A DNA stretch of 6,587 bases from Bacteroidota bacterium (GCA_018830765.1 JAHJRJ010000229.1:1-6587), one strand, 5' to 3'; counted from the first letter of the stretch, positions 1-6,408 are shown. Notes: generated by a model not told the origin, from the letters alone. Numbers and translations are program-made.

Positions 1-53
1 CACTGTTCTCCGCTCTCTGCTCTTAGCTCTCTGCTCTTTTCACCAGTTACCGA
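1..53. other. Intergenic stretch downstream of ftsE
   Basis: These 53 bases follow the ftsE stop codon. They contain a heptamer tandem repeat (listed separately) and a short unique stretch next to the stop. No open frame, GC-rich hairpin followed by a T-run, or start of ftsX is visible. FtsX, the usual membrane partner of FtsE, is therefore not immediately downstream within the visible sequence. Confidence 0.6.
5..39. repeat. Heptamer tandem repeat, GCTCTCT-like, five units
   Basis: On the plus strand the units are GTTCTCC (5-11), GCTCTCT (12-18), GCTCTTA (19-25), GCTCTCT (26-32) and GCTCTTT (33-39). The 13-base word GCTCTCTGCTCTT occurs twice, at 12-24 and 26-38, with a 14-base period. On the minus strand it reads as AGAGAGC-like units just downstream of ftsE. 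The array may extend beyond the window edge. No function can be assigned. Confidence 0.8.
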
Positions 54-725
54 CTACAGGTTTGACAAATCGGTTACTTTTGTGATAGTGCCGTCTTTGA
101 TTTGAATAATTCTGCTTCCGGATTTTCGGACGAGGTCGTAGTTATGTGTAGCGAGCAGGATTGCCGTTCCCCGGGAATTAATTTGCTTCAGTAAATCTAA
201 TATTTCCATGGCAGTTGCCGGGTCAAGATTACCGGTCGGTTCGTCTGCTAATATTATCATCGGCTCGTTTACAAGTGCACGTGCGATCACTACGCGCTGC
301 TGCTCGCCGCCCGAAAGCTCGTGAGGTATATTACTGCGTTTGTGACTCAATCCTACATCAGCAAGTACACGCAACACGCGCTTTTGTATCTCTTTGCGAC
401 TGACACCCGTAACTTGTAATGCAAATGCGACGTTCTCGAAAATATTCCTGTCTTCCAACAGCTTGAAGTCTTGGAAGACGACCCCTATCGTTCGGCGAAG
501 GTATGGTATCTCTTTCTTTTTGATAGAAACTGAATTGAACTTACCAACGATAACAAAACCTTTTTCTGGAAATAAATCCATATAAATTAAACGCAGAAGA
601 GTAGTTTTTCCGATTCCAGTTTCTCCTACGAGCGATACGAATTCACCGTTTGGGATGTTCAGATTCACGTTGGTGAGTACCGCCTGCCCGTTGAACGAGA
701 AAGAAACATTTTTCATCGTTACCAT
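54..725 (-). CDS. ftsE: Cell-division ABC transporter ATP-binding protein FtsE
   Basis: A 223-residue ABC ATPase, close to the usual FtsE length. FtsE works with the membrane protein FtsX at the septum, where ATP hydrolysis controls peptidoglycan hydrolases and divisome assembly. Visible motifs are Walker A GETGIGKT (34-41), the Q-loop in VFQDFKLLEDRNIFENVAFA (82-101, Gln85), signature LSGGEQQR (137-144), Walker B IILADEP (157-163), D-loop GNLD (165-168) and the switch His194. The FQDFKLL.DR..FENV stretch is characteristic of FtsE rather than of LolD or MacB, which are the nearest alternatives. The ATG at 725 is preferred: AGGAAG at 734-739, inside the end of pdxA, lies 8 bases upstream. A second ATG is codon 4. 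Only 2 bases separate the pdxA stop from this start, so coupling is likely. No ftsX is visible; split ftsE and ftsX loci are plausible in this group. Confidence 0.87.
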   Translation of the reverse strand: MVTMKNVSFSFNGQAVLTNVNLNIPNGEFVSLVGETGIGKTTLLRLIYMDLFPEKGFVIVGKFNSVSIKKKEIPYLRRTIGVVFQDFKLLEDRNIFENVAFALQVTGVSRKEIQKRVLRVLADVGLSHKRSNIPHELSGGEQQRVVIARALVNEPMIILADEPTGNLDPATAMEILDLLKQINSRGTAILLATHNYDLVRKSGSRIIQIKDGTITKVTDLSNL

Positions 726-727
726 TT

Positions 728-1771
728 TTACTTCTTCCTAATAGTTTTTTTGGGGATATGCTGATTCCTGTTCTTGATTACCTCTACAGCTAATCGGACT
801 GCTTCGATTGTGCTACTTGGATCGGTAATGCCTTTGCCCGCAATGCTGAACGCAGTTCCGTGGTCAGGGGAAGTGCGAACTACCGGAAGTCCTGCGGTGA
901 AATTTACACCTTTTACAAACCCCAACAATTTTAGAGGTATCAATCCTTGGTCGTGGTACATCGCAAGAATAGCATCAAAATTTTTATATGAACCGATTCC
1001 AAAAAATCCGTCAGAAGGGAAAGGTCCCGACACGTTGGCACCATCTTGCTTTGCCAGTTTCATCGCCGGTAAAATTGTTGTCTTTTCTTCGTTCCCCAAC
1101 AAACCGTTCTCGCCGGCGTGTGGATTCAAACCTAATACTGCTATCTTCGGTTTCTTGATTCCGAAATCTATTTTCATCGAATTATTCAATGTAGAAATCT
1201 TTTCTGCAACCAATTTAGTTGTAATTGAACTCGCCACTTGACTTATCGGAATGTGTATAGTGGCAAGCCCAACTCTAAAATTATCGCATGCTAATATCAT
1301 AGCGTATTTCTCTGTTTTGTATATTGCAGCCAATAGTTCAGTTTGACCGGGGAAATGTAATCCGTTAAAATTTACTGCGGCTTTGGAAATCGGCGCTGTC
1401 ACAATTCCGTCAATACCGTATTTTAGATTCAACACTGCAGCGGTTATAATTGATTCGACTGCAAGCTGGCCCGCCTCGAAAGAAATTTTACCCAGCTTTA
1501 TTTTTGGTTTCTGAAATTTTCGTACTACTATCAGCGGAATATCATCCGAATTACTCCGCGGAATATCTTCAACCCCGAAGTATTCGGGGTCAACTTCCCT
1601 GATAGAAATTTTCATCTTATAGAGTTTAGCGTAGTATTCGAAAACATCTAACGAACCGACGAGTACCGGAATCGCAATTCGTCTAACGAGATGTGAGTTG
1701 GCAGCTTTTAAAGCCACTTCGGGGCCGATACCGTTGAAATCGCCCATTGTGATTGCTATAACAGGTTTCAT
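728..1771 (-). CDS. pdxA: 4-hydroxythreonine-4-phosphate dehydrogenase PdxA
   Basis: A 347-residue cytosolic dehydrogenase of the DXP-dependent vitamin B6 pathway. It oxidises 4-phosphooxy-L-threonine with NAD(P); the product is then joined with deoxyxylulose phosphate by PdxJ. Visible motifs are ITMGDFNGIGPEVALKA (7-23), VTAPISKAAV (124-133), FPGQTELLA (140-148), LNPHAGENG (215-223), MYHDQGLIPLK (271-281) and TSPDHGTAFSIAGKG (300-314). The three histidines matching the metal ligands of E. coli PdxA (166, 211, 266) are present as His173, His218 and His273. The residue matching the substrate-binding His136 is Gln143, from codon CAA, which is unusual. The protein is slightly longer than the E. 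coli enzyme, with a Lys-rich tail. The start ATG overlaps the stop of the upstream gene (ATGA) and has GAGG 4 bases before it. A PdxA2-type paralogue acting on other phosphorylated acids is a less likely alternative. Confidence 0.92.
   Translation of the reverse strand: MKPVIAITMGDFNGIGPEVALKAANSHLVRRIAIPVLVGSLDVFEYYAKLYKMKISIREVDPEYFGVEDIPRSNSDDIPLIVVRKFQKPKIKLGKISFEAGQLAVESIITAAVLNLKYGIDGIVTAPISKAAVNFNGLHFPGQTELLAAIYKTEKYAMILACDNFRVGLATIHIPISQVASSITTKLVAEKISTLNNSMKIDFGIKKPKIAVLGLNPHAGENGLLGNEEKTTILPAMKLAKQDGANVSGPFPSDGFFGIGSYKNFDAILAMYHDQGLIPLKLLGFVKGVNFTAGLPVVRTSPDHGTAFSIAGKGITDPSSTIEAVRLAVEVIKNRNQHIPKKTIRKK
734..739 (-). promoter_or_regulatory. Ribosome binding site of ftsE within the 3' end of pdxA
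   Basis: AGGAAG on the minus strand lies 8 bases before the ATG at 725 and forms part of the last codons of pdxA. It is one of the few clear Shine-Dalgarno sites in the window. It decides the start of ftsE in favour of the first ATG and suggests that translation of pdxA feeds ftsE. Confidence 0.6.
1572..1590. repeat. Intragenic palindrome in pdxA, arms ACCCCGAA / TTCGGGGT
   Basis: Perfect 8-base arms (1572-1579 and 1583-1590) around a 3-base centre. The arms fall in codons for VDPEYFGVE, PdxA residues 60-68, a variable surface-like part of the N-terminal domain away from the catalytic motifs. It shares the CCCG...CGGG outer pattern with the palindromes at 2628-2645 and 6482-6497. It is either an inserted or amplified short palindrome or a chance structure. 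Confidence 0.6.
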
Positions 1772-3102
1772 AAATCCTCGATTGTTATAAGTTTAAAATC
1801 ACCCTTTCTTTTTTGATCTTCGAACACAAATTTCTTCTTCATTTTTGCGTAGATCCAAATTTCTGCAGCCGGTGAGCCTGGGTTTAAAACTCTTTCTGTA
1901 TTTTCCGGTTTTCCGTATAAAATATATATCTTACCGCGATCTGTTTTCGCTCCCGGTTGATTATCTATGGTTAAAAATTTCTCCGTGGCAAAATCTACAC
2001 GGTAATAATACTCCGCCATCAGTTCATTGTATGCGGTTTCGGGAGTCGGATCTTTTTCCTCCCAAAATTTTTCGAATGCTTCTTTACGTTTTGATATTCT
2101 TCCCGAAAACATATCCTTCAACTCATTTTGCGTTGCAATATAATTCAACATATCGATAGCATAGTCAAGATTCAGGAGCGATTTCGGCATATCTTCCCAA
2201 ATTACTTGGAATCTTTTTTCTATTTTAAGTCTGTCTTCGATTGTTACGCTTAACTCGTAATCGCCGGGTCTCAATTTCAAGTCGGGAAGGTGTAAAATGA
2301 TACCGCTTTTTTCTCTATACGGATCGGGTTTTAGAAAATAAAGATTTTCTTTAGGTTCAAGTGTTAAAAAATTTAATATTTGATATTCTTTGTCGGATTC
2401 CATTACAGTAGAAACGATTTTGCCATCTACCAGTTTGTTAAGTTTAAAGGATAATGTAAAAGAATCGAGATTATTTGATTTAGAAAATAATTCGAGATAA
2501 GCGATGAATGGTTGACCAAAAAAGACGTTACCGCCCAAGTTCACAGGCTTGAAAGATTGTTCTGTTAATTTTGTACTGTCGTATGAAGTCAAGAAGACAA
2601 GATCCGATAAGGTAGTTTTCAAGTCGGTCCCGATAGCTATCGGGATGATTTCGGTGGATAGCTTTTCGGTTTTGAATCGACGGCTTGATTGGAGGTCAGT
2701 CGCTGTGAAAACGATGATATACTTTCCCCGGGTGAGATAGAATGGTATAATGTCAGATGAATAAGAATTCCCTTCGAAAGCTGCGGTCGGATTCACGATT
2801 TCTTTTTTAAATATTTTTCGATCGATAAATATCTTCATTGTGTCGAATATTTCAATGCTAATTTCTGCCCGAGCTATAAAACCCTTATCTATATCTTTAG
2901 TTAGTATGAAAAAGTTGTTCGAAAATCTGTACCAGATATCAATCCGATCGTGGATATTGTCAGATGCAGGAAATGTTGACACTTGAAGGGAGATGTTCGA
3001 TTCGTTACTAATAAATCTACCTTTAGCATTTTTGTGTTGTGCAAAAGAGAGAGACGTGATTATTAAAAATGGAATAATTAATATTAAGTACGGTGGTTTC
3101 AT
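1768..3102 (-). CDS. Secreted GWxTD domain-containing protein
   Basis: A 444-residue protein whose function is unknown. Residues 1-21 form a signal peptide: Met-Lys start, hydrophobic core YLILIIPFLIITSLSF, and likely cleavage before Gln22 (SFA/QHK), so it is exported. Residues about 25-300 look like two beta-rich domains, the second ending in RPGDYELSVTIEDRL (278-292). Residues about 330-440 match the GWxTD domain: KFWEEKDPTPETAYNE (345-360), YYYRVDFATEKF (365-376), KTDRGKIYILYGKPE (386-400) and EIWIYAKMKKKFVF (414-427). The name-giving motif GWxTD is GAKTD here, with Ala385 from codon GCG replacing Trp. Such proteins occur mainly in FCB-group and related phyla, often near peptidases or outer-membrane proteins. 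The ATG at 3102 has no clear Shine-Dalgarno site, but the signal peptide starts exactly there. The gene overlaps pdxA by 4 bases and follows pepA after 30 bases. Confidence 0.85.
   Translation of the reverse strand: MKPPYLILIIPFLIITSLSFAQHKNAKGRFISNESNISLQVSTFPASDNIHDRIDIWYRFSNNFFILTKDIDKGFIARAEISIEIFDTMKIFIDRKIFKKEIVNPTAAFEGNSYSSDIIPFYLTRGKYIIVFTATDLQSSRRFKTEKLSTEIIPIAIGTDLKTTLSDLVFLTSYDSTKLTEQSFKPVNLGGNVFFGQPFIAYLELFSKSNNLDSFTLSFKLNKLVDGKIVSTVMESDKEYQILNFLTLEPKENLYFLKPDPYREKSGIILHLPDLKLRPGDYELSVTIEDRLKIEKRFQVIWEDMPKSLLNLDYAIDMLNYIATQNELKDMFSGRISKRKEAFEKFWEEKDPTPETAYNELMAEYYYRVDFATEKFLTIDNQPGAKTDRGKIYILYGKPENTERVLNPGSPAAEIWIYAKMKKKFVFEDQKRKGDFKLITIEDL
1776..1779 (-). promoter_or_regulatory. 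Ribosome binding site of pdxA
   Basis: GAGG on the minus strand lies 4 bases upstream of the pdxA ATG, inside the last codons of the GWxTD gene. Together with the ATGA start/stop overlap it indicates translational coupling or re-initiation. Confidence 0.5.
2628..2645. repeat. Perfect 18-bp palindrome TCCCGATAGCTATCGGGA in the GWxTD gene
   Basis: The sequence equals its own reverse complement over 18 bases. It lies inside the GWxTD gene and supplies the codons for IPIAIG, residues 153-158. A perfect palindrome of this length inside a gene is unlikely by chance. Its outer bases CCCG and CGGG match those of the palindromes at 1572-1590 and 6482-6497. I recall similar motifs as abundant in genomes of this bacterial group, but cannot verify that here. 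Confidence 0.85.
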
Positions 3103-3132
3103 ATTCTTATAATAATTTACAAAGGTTAGAGT

Positions 3133-4665
3133 TTATATGCAAAAGTTTTTTAAAAACTCAATCAACAACCTAACCCCTACACCCGAACCGCCTTTCTGGG
3201 TGTAATCGTTACTTTCATCCATAATAGCGGTGCCGGCAATATCGAGATGTGCCCATTTGTATTCTTTACCTTTTTTTGTTTTGATGAATTTTTTTAAAAA
3301 CATCGCCGCTGTTATAGTTCCTGCACCCCGGCTGCCCATGTTTTTAATATCTGCAATGTCACTCTTGATTTGTTTTGCGTATTCATCGAACATCGGAAGC
3401 TGCCACATGCGTTCGTACGTTTTTTCACCTGCGGCTTTTAATTTTGAAATTAATTCTTCATCATTTCCAAGAACAGCAGTAGCGTGATGACCAAGAGCTA
3501 CAACAACGGCGCTGGTTAAAGTCGCAAGGTCAATAACGGCGGTAGGTTTGTATTTATGGGCGTAAGCCAATGCATCGGCTAAAATTAATCGTCCTTCAGC
3601 ATCGGTATTATCGACCTCTGAAGTTTTTCCACCGTAGTGCGTAATGATATCACCCGGTTTCATCGCCGACCCGCTCGGCATATTCTCTGTAGCCGGAATT
3701 AGCCCGATTAAATTTACGGCTAACTTTAACCTTGATGCAGCTTCGAAGGTTCCGATAACAGCCGCGGCGCCCGACATATCCATCTTCATATCCGACATAT
3801 TAGCCGACGACTTTAACGAAATTCCTCCTGAATCAAACGTAATTCCCTTTCCGACAAGAACAATCGTATCGTGCTTTGCGTTTGCCGGTTTATATTCCAG
3901 AATAATAAAACGTGGTGGGCGGATACTTCCCAAGCTGACAGCTAATAATCCGGCGAATTTATTTTGTTTTATTTTGTTCTTGTTCCAAACAGTCGCTTTG
4001 TATCCGTATCTCTTTGCCGATTTAATCGCAACCTCTGCAAGTGTTTGTGGATAAATCTCAGATGCGGGTGCGTTTACAAGATTGCGCGCAAGTATTACTC
4101 CGTCACTAATTATGCTCGCAAATTTCAATCCGTTCGATATTAATTTGAGACTGGAATCCTCGTCCGTAAAAATTGTCAATTCGGAAATTCTATCCTTATC
4201 CTCTTTTTTTGGGGTAATATATTTATTGAATTTATATTGTGAAAGGATAGCGCCCTCACCGATTGATTGAGCAATATCTTCAACTGTTTCTTTGAATCCA
4301 CCTGGAAGTTTTGGGAACATCATAGCCAGCTTTTTTACTCTAAGCGTTTTAGCTGTTTTAGCAGCAATCGCCGCAGCTTTCCGGTAGCTTTCGAGTGTGA
4401 TTTTCTTTTGTTCACCGAGTCCGACTAAAATAATTCTTGTCGAAGCAATCCTCAGGTCAGTATAAGCAGATGCCACAGAACCGGCTTTGCCTTTGAAACT
4501 TTCGAGTTCAGTTATTTTTTCTATTTGAGGTTTAAGTAGTTTCTTCAGTTCTGTTATTTGTTGCTCGAAGATTTTCTTATCCTCGTATAAAAAAACAGCA
4601 ACTGCATCAGCTTTGGTGGTTTTAAGGTTTGATTGTGAAGTTGAGGTTTTCATATTTAATTCCAT
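3133..4665 (-). CDS. pepA: Leucyl aminopeptidase (M17 family, PepA)
   Basis: A 510-residue cytosolic dimetal aminopeptidase that removes N-terminal residues, preferably leucine, from peptides; M17 enzymes form hexamers. The N-terminal domain (about 1-170) is divergent and the catalytic domain (about 180-505) is well conserved. VGKGITFDSGGISLK (271-285) supplies metal ligands Lys273 and Asp278 and catalytic Lys285. Asp296 lies in MKMDMSGAAAV, and the family signature NTDAEGRL (353-360) supplies Asp355, Glu357 and catalytic Arg359. Spacing follows E. coli PepA with a constant offset of about 3, and overall length (503 in E. coli) agrees, so the enzyme should be active. Start choice is open: the ATG at 4665 has only a weak AGAG upstream, while an in-frame ATG at 4653 has GGA 7 bases before it and gives 506 residues. 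It follows an AT-rich gap after the IVS-family gene and probably heads the transcript pepA-GWxTD-pdxA-ftsE. E. coli PepA also binds DNA; nothing here shows this. Confidence 0.94.
   Translation of the reverse strand: MELNMKTSTSQSNLKTTKADAVAVFLYEDKKIFEQQITELKKLLKPQIEKITELESFKGKAGSVASAYTDLRIASTRIILVGLGEQKKITLESYRKAAAIAAKTAKTLRVKKLAMMFPKLPGGFKETVEDIAQSIGEGAILSQYKFNKYITPKKEDKDRISELTIFTDEDSSLKLISNGLKFASIISDGVILARNLVNAPASEIYPQTLAEVAIKSAKRYGYKATVWNKNKIKQNKFAGLLAVSLGSIRPPRFIILEYKPANAKHDTIVLVGKGITFDSGGISLKSSANMSDMKMDMSGAAAVIGTFEAASRLKLAVNLIGLIPATENMPSGSAMKPGDIITHYGGKTSEVDNTDAEGRLILADALAYAHKYKPTAVIDLATLTSAVVVALGHHATAVLGNDEELISKLKAAGEKTYERMWQLPMFDEYAKQIKSDIADIKNMGSRGAGTITAAMFLKKFIKTKKGKEYKWAHLDIAGTAIMDESNDYTQKGGSGVGVRLLIEFLKNFCI
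4661..4663 (-). promoter_or_regulatory. Possible ribosome binding site for the internal pepA start
   Basis: GGA on the minus strand, part of codons 1-2 of the longer pepA reading, lies 7 bases before the in-frame ATG at 4653. It is a minimal site, but better than anything ahead of the ATG at 4665, and argues for the shorter form starting MKTSTSQ. Confidence 0.3.
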
Positions 4666-4681
4666 ATTTAAACTCTAATCT

Positions 4682-4805
4682 CAAATATCTAAATACTAAA
4701 CAAATCCTAAATAAATAATTCCAAATTATATTTTATAATTTAGATATTATGGTTTTAAATTTGTTTAGAGTTTCGAATTTTGTATTTAGGATTTTGTTTT
4801 TTCTA
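4682..4805. repeat. AT-rich heptamer array and inverted repeats between the IVS-family gene and pepA
   Basis: On the plus strand, 4764-4805 divides exactly into six heptamers: TTTAGAG, TTTCGAA, TTTTGTA, TTTAGGA, TTTTGTT and TTTTCTA. The last three cover the stop and final codons of the IVS-family gene. On the minus strand the same word family recurs at 4682-4711: TTTAGGA, TTTG, TTTAGTA and TTTAGATATTTG. This makes inverted repeats: AAATCCTAAATA (4702-4713) against TATTTAGGATTT (4783-4794), AATATCTAAAT (4684-4694) against ATTTAGATATT (4738-4748), and a central AAATTATA / TATAATTT pair (4723-4730 and 4734-4741). The stretch could fold, but it lacks a GC-rich stem, so I do not call a terminator. 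A pepA promoter may lie here; no clear one is seen. Confidence 0.75.
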
Positions 4806-5139
4806 AAATAGCTCCAAATATTTTCATAAGTTCAGTTGCTTCTTGTGTTAATCTTAATCGCTCCGGTTCATCATCTTTTTTGCATTCAACTAACTCTAAC
4901 CAATATATACTCTCTTTAGATTCCTTACGACAAATTTTAATACGCATACCAAAATCTTTTTTACCCAAAGCTTCATTAGCTTCCCGATAATTAGAACCTA
5001 CAGAACCGGAAGATTTAATCAACTGTTTGCTGTATTCTACATTTGAGAGTGTATTCGGTACTCTTTTTAAAAAATCCCTAACATCTTTTGCAAACTTTAA
5101 AGTTCTATCCTCTAAGTCATAACGTTTTGAATTACCCAT
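4786..5139 (-). CDS. Four helix bundle protein (23S rRNA intervening-sequence family)
   Basis: A 117-residue, charged, all-helical protein. The family core is clear: YDLEDRTLKFAKDVRDFL near the N terminus, SSGSVGSNYREANEALGKKDF (from residue 43) and RIKICRKESKESIYWLEL (from residue 66). These proteins were named from reading frames within intervening sequences of 23S rRNA and are also found alone, as here. The Avd accessory protein of diversity-generating retroelements belongs to the same fold family, but no reverse transcriptase or repeat pair is present. The molecular role of stand-alone copies is not established. I chose the ATG at 5139; a GTG directly upstream (5142-5140) would add one residue. 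Neither has a Shine-Dalgarno site. Heptamer repeats of one word family flank the gene on both sides and form its last codons and stop, which suggests it arrived as a cassette between nrnA and pepA. Base use is more AT-rich than in its neighbours. Confidence 0.88.
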   Translation of the reverse strand: MGNSKRYDLEDRTLKFAKDVRDFLKRVPNTLSNVEYSKQLIKSSGSVGSNYREANEALGKKDFGMRIKICRKESKESIYWLELVECKKDDEPERLRLTQEATELMKIFGAILEKTKS

Positions 5140-5164
5140 CACAATTATGTCAAATTATTTTAAA

Positions 5165-5213
5165 TTTATGATTTAGATATTGTTTAGGATTTAGTGTTTA
5201 GAATTTCGGATTT
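5165..5213. repeat. AT-rich heptamer array between nrnA and the IVS-family gene
   Basis: On the plus strand the units are TTTATGA (5165-5171), an 11-base unit TTTAGATATTG (5172-5182), then TTTAGGA (5183-5189), TTTAGTG (5190-5196), TTTAGAA (5197-5203) and TTTCGGA (5204-5210), ending at the nrnA stop codon. The same words, including the longer TTTAGATATT unit, occur on the other side of the IVS-family gene at 4682-4805. The array therefore fills nearly the whole 73-base gap between the two genes. Confidence 0.8.
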
Positions 5214-6238
5214 CACTGAAGGTATTTCCGAGCTTTCTTTATCACTTCTTTCACAATATCATCTAACTTCACATTAAATAATCTCGCCCCGGCGGCATTC
5301 TTGTGTCCGCCACCGCTGAACTCTTTAGCAAGTTCGTTTATCGGTATGTCACCCTTTGAGCGAAAACTAATTTTAATACCGTCGTCAAGTTCGTTAAACA
5401 GCAAACCAACTTGCACACCTTCTATGCTCATCGGATAATTGGTGAAGTTATCGGTTTCGACCTCAGTTGTTCCCGTAGCTTCGAACATCTTTTGAATGCA
5501 AACCATATAAGCAAGTTTACCGCCGTATTCGGTTTTTAATGAATCGAGCGCTTCTCCTAAAAGTCGCATTCTACCCAACGACCAGCTTTCATACACTTGT
5601 GAATACACGGCAGTCGGGTCAACATCATATTGCAGTAAATCGGCAATAATGTGGTGCGTTTCGGTGTCAGTTCTCGGAAAACGGAATGAACCGGTATCAG
5701 TCATAATCGCAGTGTATAAAGGTTGAGCGATGTCGTGGTCAATAATGCTGCTATCGATTGATACAAGTAGATTGTATAAGATCTCTGCTGTTGAGGTTGC
5801 ATCTTCGTCGAGTAAGTAAAAATCGGCAAAATCATCCGCATCAAGATGATGGTCGATAATTACTTTTGTTGATTTACTTTGTACCACCACTGGTTCTAAG
5901 CTGCGCAGCCGGTCTGGTTGGTTTGTATCGACAATAAATATCACATCTGCATTTAGTATTATTTTTTGATGGTAATCGGGATTGAATTTAACTAATTCAC
6001 TATTAGTGTCTAAAAATTTGTAGAAGGCGGGAGTATCATTATGATTAAGTATAACTACCGATTTCTTCAACTTTTTAAGGAAGCGGGCAAGCGCAAGTTC
6101 GCAACCTAAACTGTCGCCGTCGGGATTGACGTGTGAGGTTATTACGAATTTATTATTATTTTGAATGATCTCCTTAACTTTTGCGCACTCAGATGTGAGT
6201 TCAGGACACGGAGATAAAGGTTTCGGTTTAGTTGTCAT
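5213..6238 (-). CDS. nrnA: Bifunctional oligoribonuclease / PAP phosphatase NrnA (DHH-DHHA1)
   Basis: A 341-residue cytosolic DHH-family phosphoesterase. NrnA-type enzymes degrade very short RNA (2-5 nucleotides) to mononucleotides and remove the 3' phosphate from adenosine 3',5'-bisphosphate, with manganese. The DHH domain has SHVNPDGDSLG (35-45, with His36, Asp40 and Asp42), IVDTN (102-106, Asp104), IIDHH (127-131) and the fourth acidic motif TDTGSFRFPRTD (180-191, Asp181). The DHHA1 substrate-binding domain (about 245-335) has ISFRSKG (290-296) and the GGGHKNAAG loop (309-317). All metal-binding residues are present. Length is a little above the Bacillus enzyme because of an N-terminal extension of about 25 residues. 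The ATG at 6238 has no Shine-Dalgarno site. Another DHH-type phosphodiesterase (for example one acting on pApA) is possible, since substrate preference cannot be read from motifs. It is the first gene of the minus-strand set, 73 bases ahead of the IVS-family gene. Confidence 0.9.
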   Translation of the reverse strand: MTTKPKPLSPCPELTSECAKVKEIIQNNNKFVITSHVNPDGDSLGCELALARFLKKLKKSVVILNHNDTPAFYKFLDTNSELVKFNPDYHQKIILNADVIFIVDTNQPDRLRSLEPVVVQSKSTKVIIDHHLDADDFADFYLLDEDATSTAEILYNLLVSIDSSIIDHDIAQPLYTAIMTDTGSFRFPRTDTETHHIIADLLQYDVDPTAVYSQVYESWSLGRMRLLGEALDSLKTEYGGKLAYMVCIQKMFEATGTTEVETDNFTNYPMSIEGVQVGLLFNELDDGIKISFRSKGDIPINELAKEFSGGGHKNAAGARLFNVKLDDIVKEVIKKARKYLQ

Positions 6239-6304
6239 ATTTGTTGGTTTTAATATAAATAATTTTCATCAATAATTAAAGATTTTATAAACATTTGTTA
6301 AAAA

Positions 6305-6333
6305 CAGATATTTTTTGTAATTTGAATCGTCAA
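6305..6333 (-). promoter_or_regulatory. Candidate nrnA promoter, TTGACG-N17-TATCTG
   Basis: On the minus strand TTGACG (6328-6333) is followed after exactly 17 bases by TATCTG (6305-6310), about 67 bases before the nrnA ATG. The -35 fits the general sigma-70 consensus well, the -10 poorly. A Bacteroidota-type TAnnTTTG element is not seen. TTAACA-N17-TAATTA slightly further downstream is an alternative. Confidence 0.28.
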
Positions 6334-6378
6334 AATCCCGGGAAATTGGTTTAATAAGCAGGTATTAAACTATTTTTT

Positions 6379-6399
6379 CATTTTACATTTTACATTTTG
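6379..6399. repeat. Three-unit heptamer tandem repeat CATTTTA
   Basis: Units are CATTTTA (6379-6385), CATTTTA (6386-6392) and CATTTTG (6393-6399). The 7-base period is the same as in the unrelated GCTCTCT and TTTAGGA arrays of this window. It lies 10 bases from the start of the first 75-bp hairpin repeat. Confidence 0.75.
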
Positions 6400-6408
6400 A
6401 ATTTATTT

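Larger units (their letters stand above)
6239..6408. other. AT-rich upstream region of nrnA without a gene
   Basis: 170 bases with no open frame of note. It contains a weak promoter candidate for nrnA (6305-6333), a TCCCGGGA palindrome (6336-6343) and the CATTTTA tandem repeat. The 349 bases from 6239 to the window end hold no gene, only these elements and the 75-bp hairpin repeats. Confidence 0.6.

Noticed and set aside
774..1241. 155-codon open frame on the plus strand opposite pdxA
   Set aside because: It is antisense to the conserved PdxA catalytic region, has no recognisable domain, and disappears as an explanation once pdxA is accepted.
1536..1567. Direct repeat of GCGGAATATC within pdxA
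   Set aside because: It reflects two nearby Asp-Ile-Pro codon runs (EDIP and DDIP) and is short enough to be chance.
3644..4054. 136-codon open frame on the plus strand opposite pepA
   Set aside because: It mirrors the conserved M17 metal-binding region and shows no family motif of its own.
4786..5139. 23S rRNA intervening sequence or a diversity-generating retroelement with an Avd gene
   Set aside because: The flanks are protein genes and AT-rich repeats, not rRNA; no reverse transcriptase or template/variable repeat pair is present.
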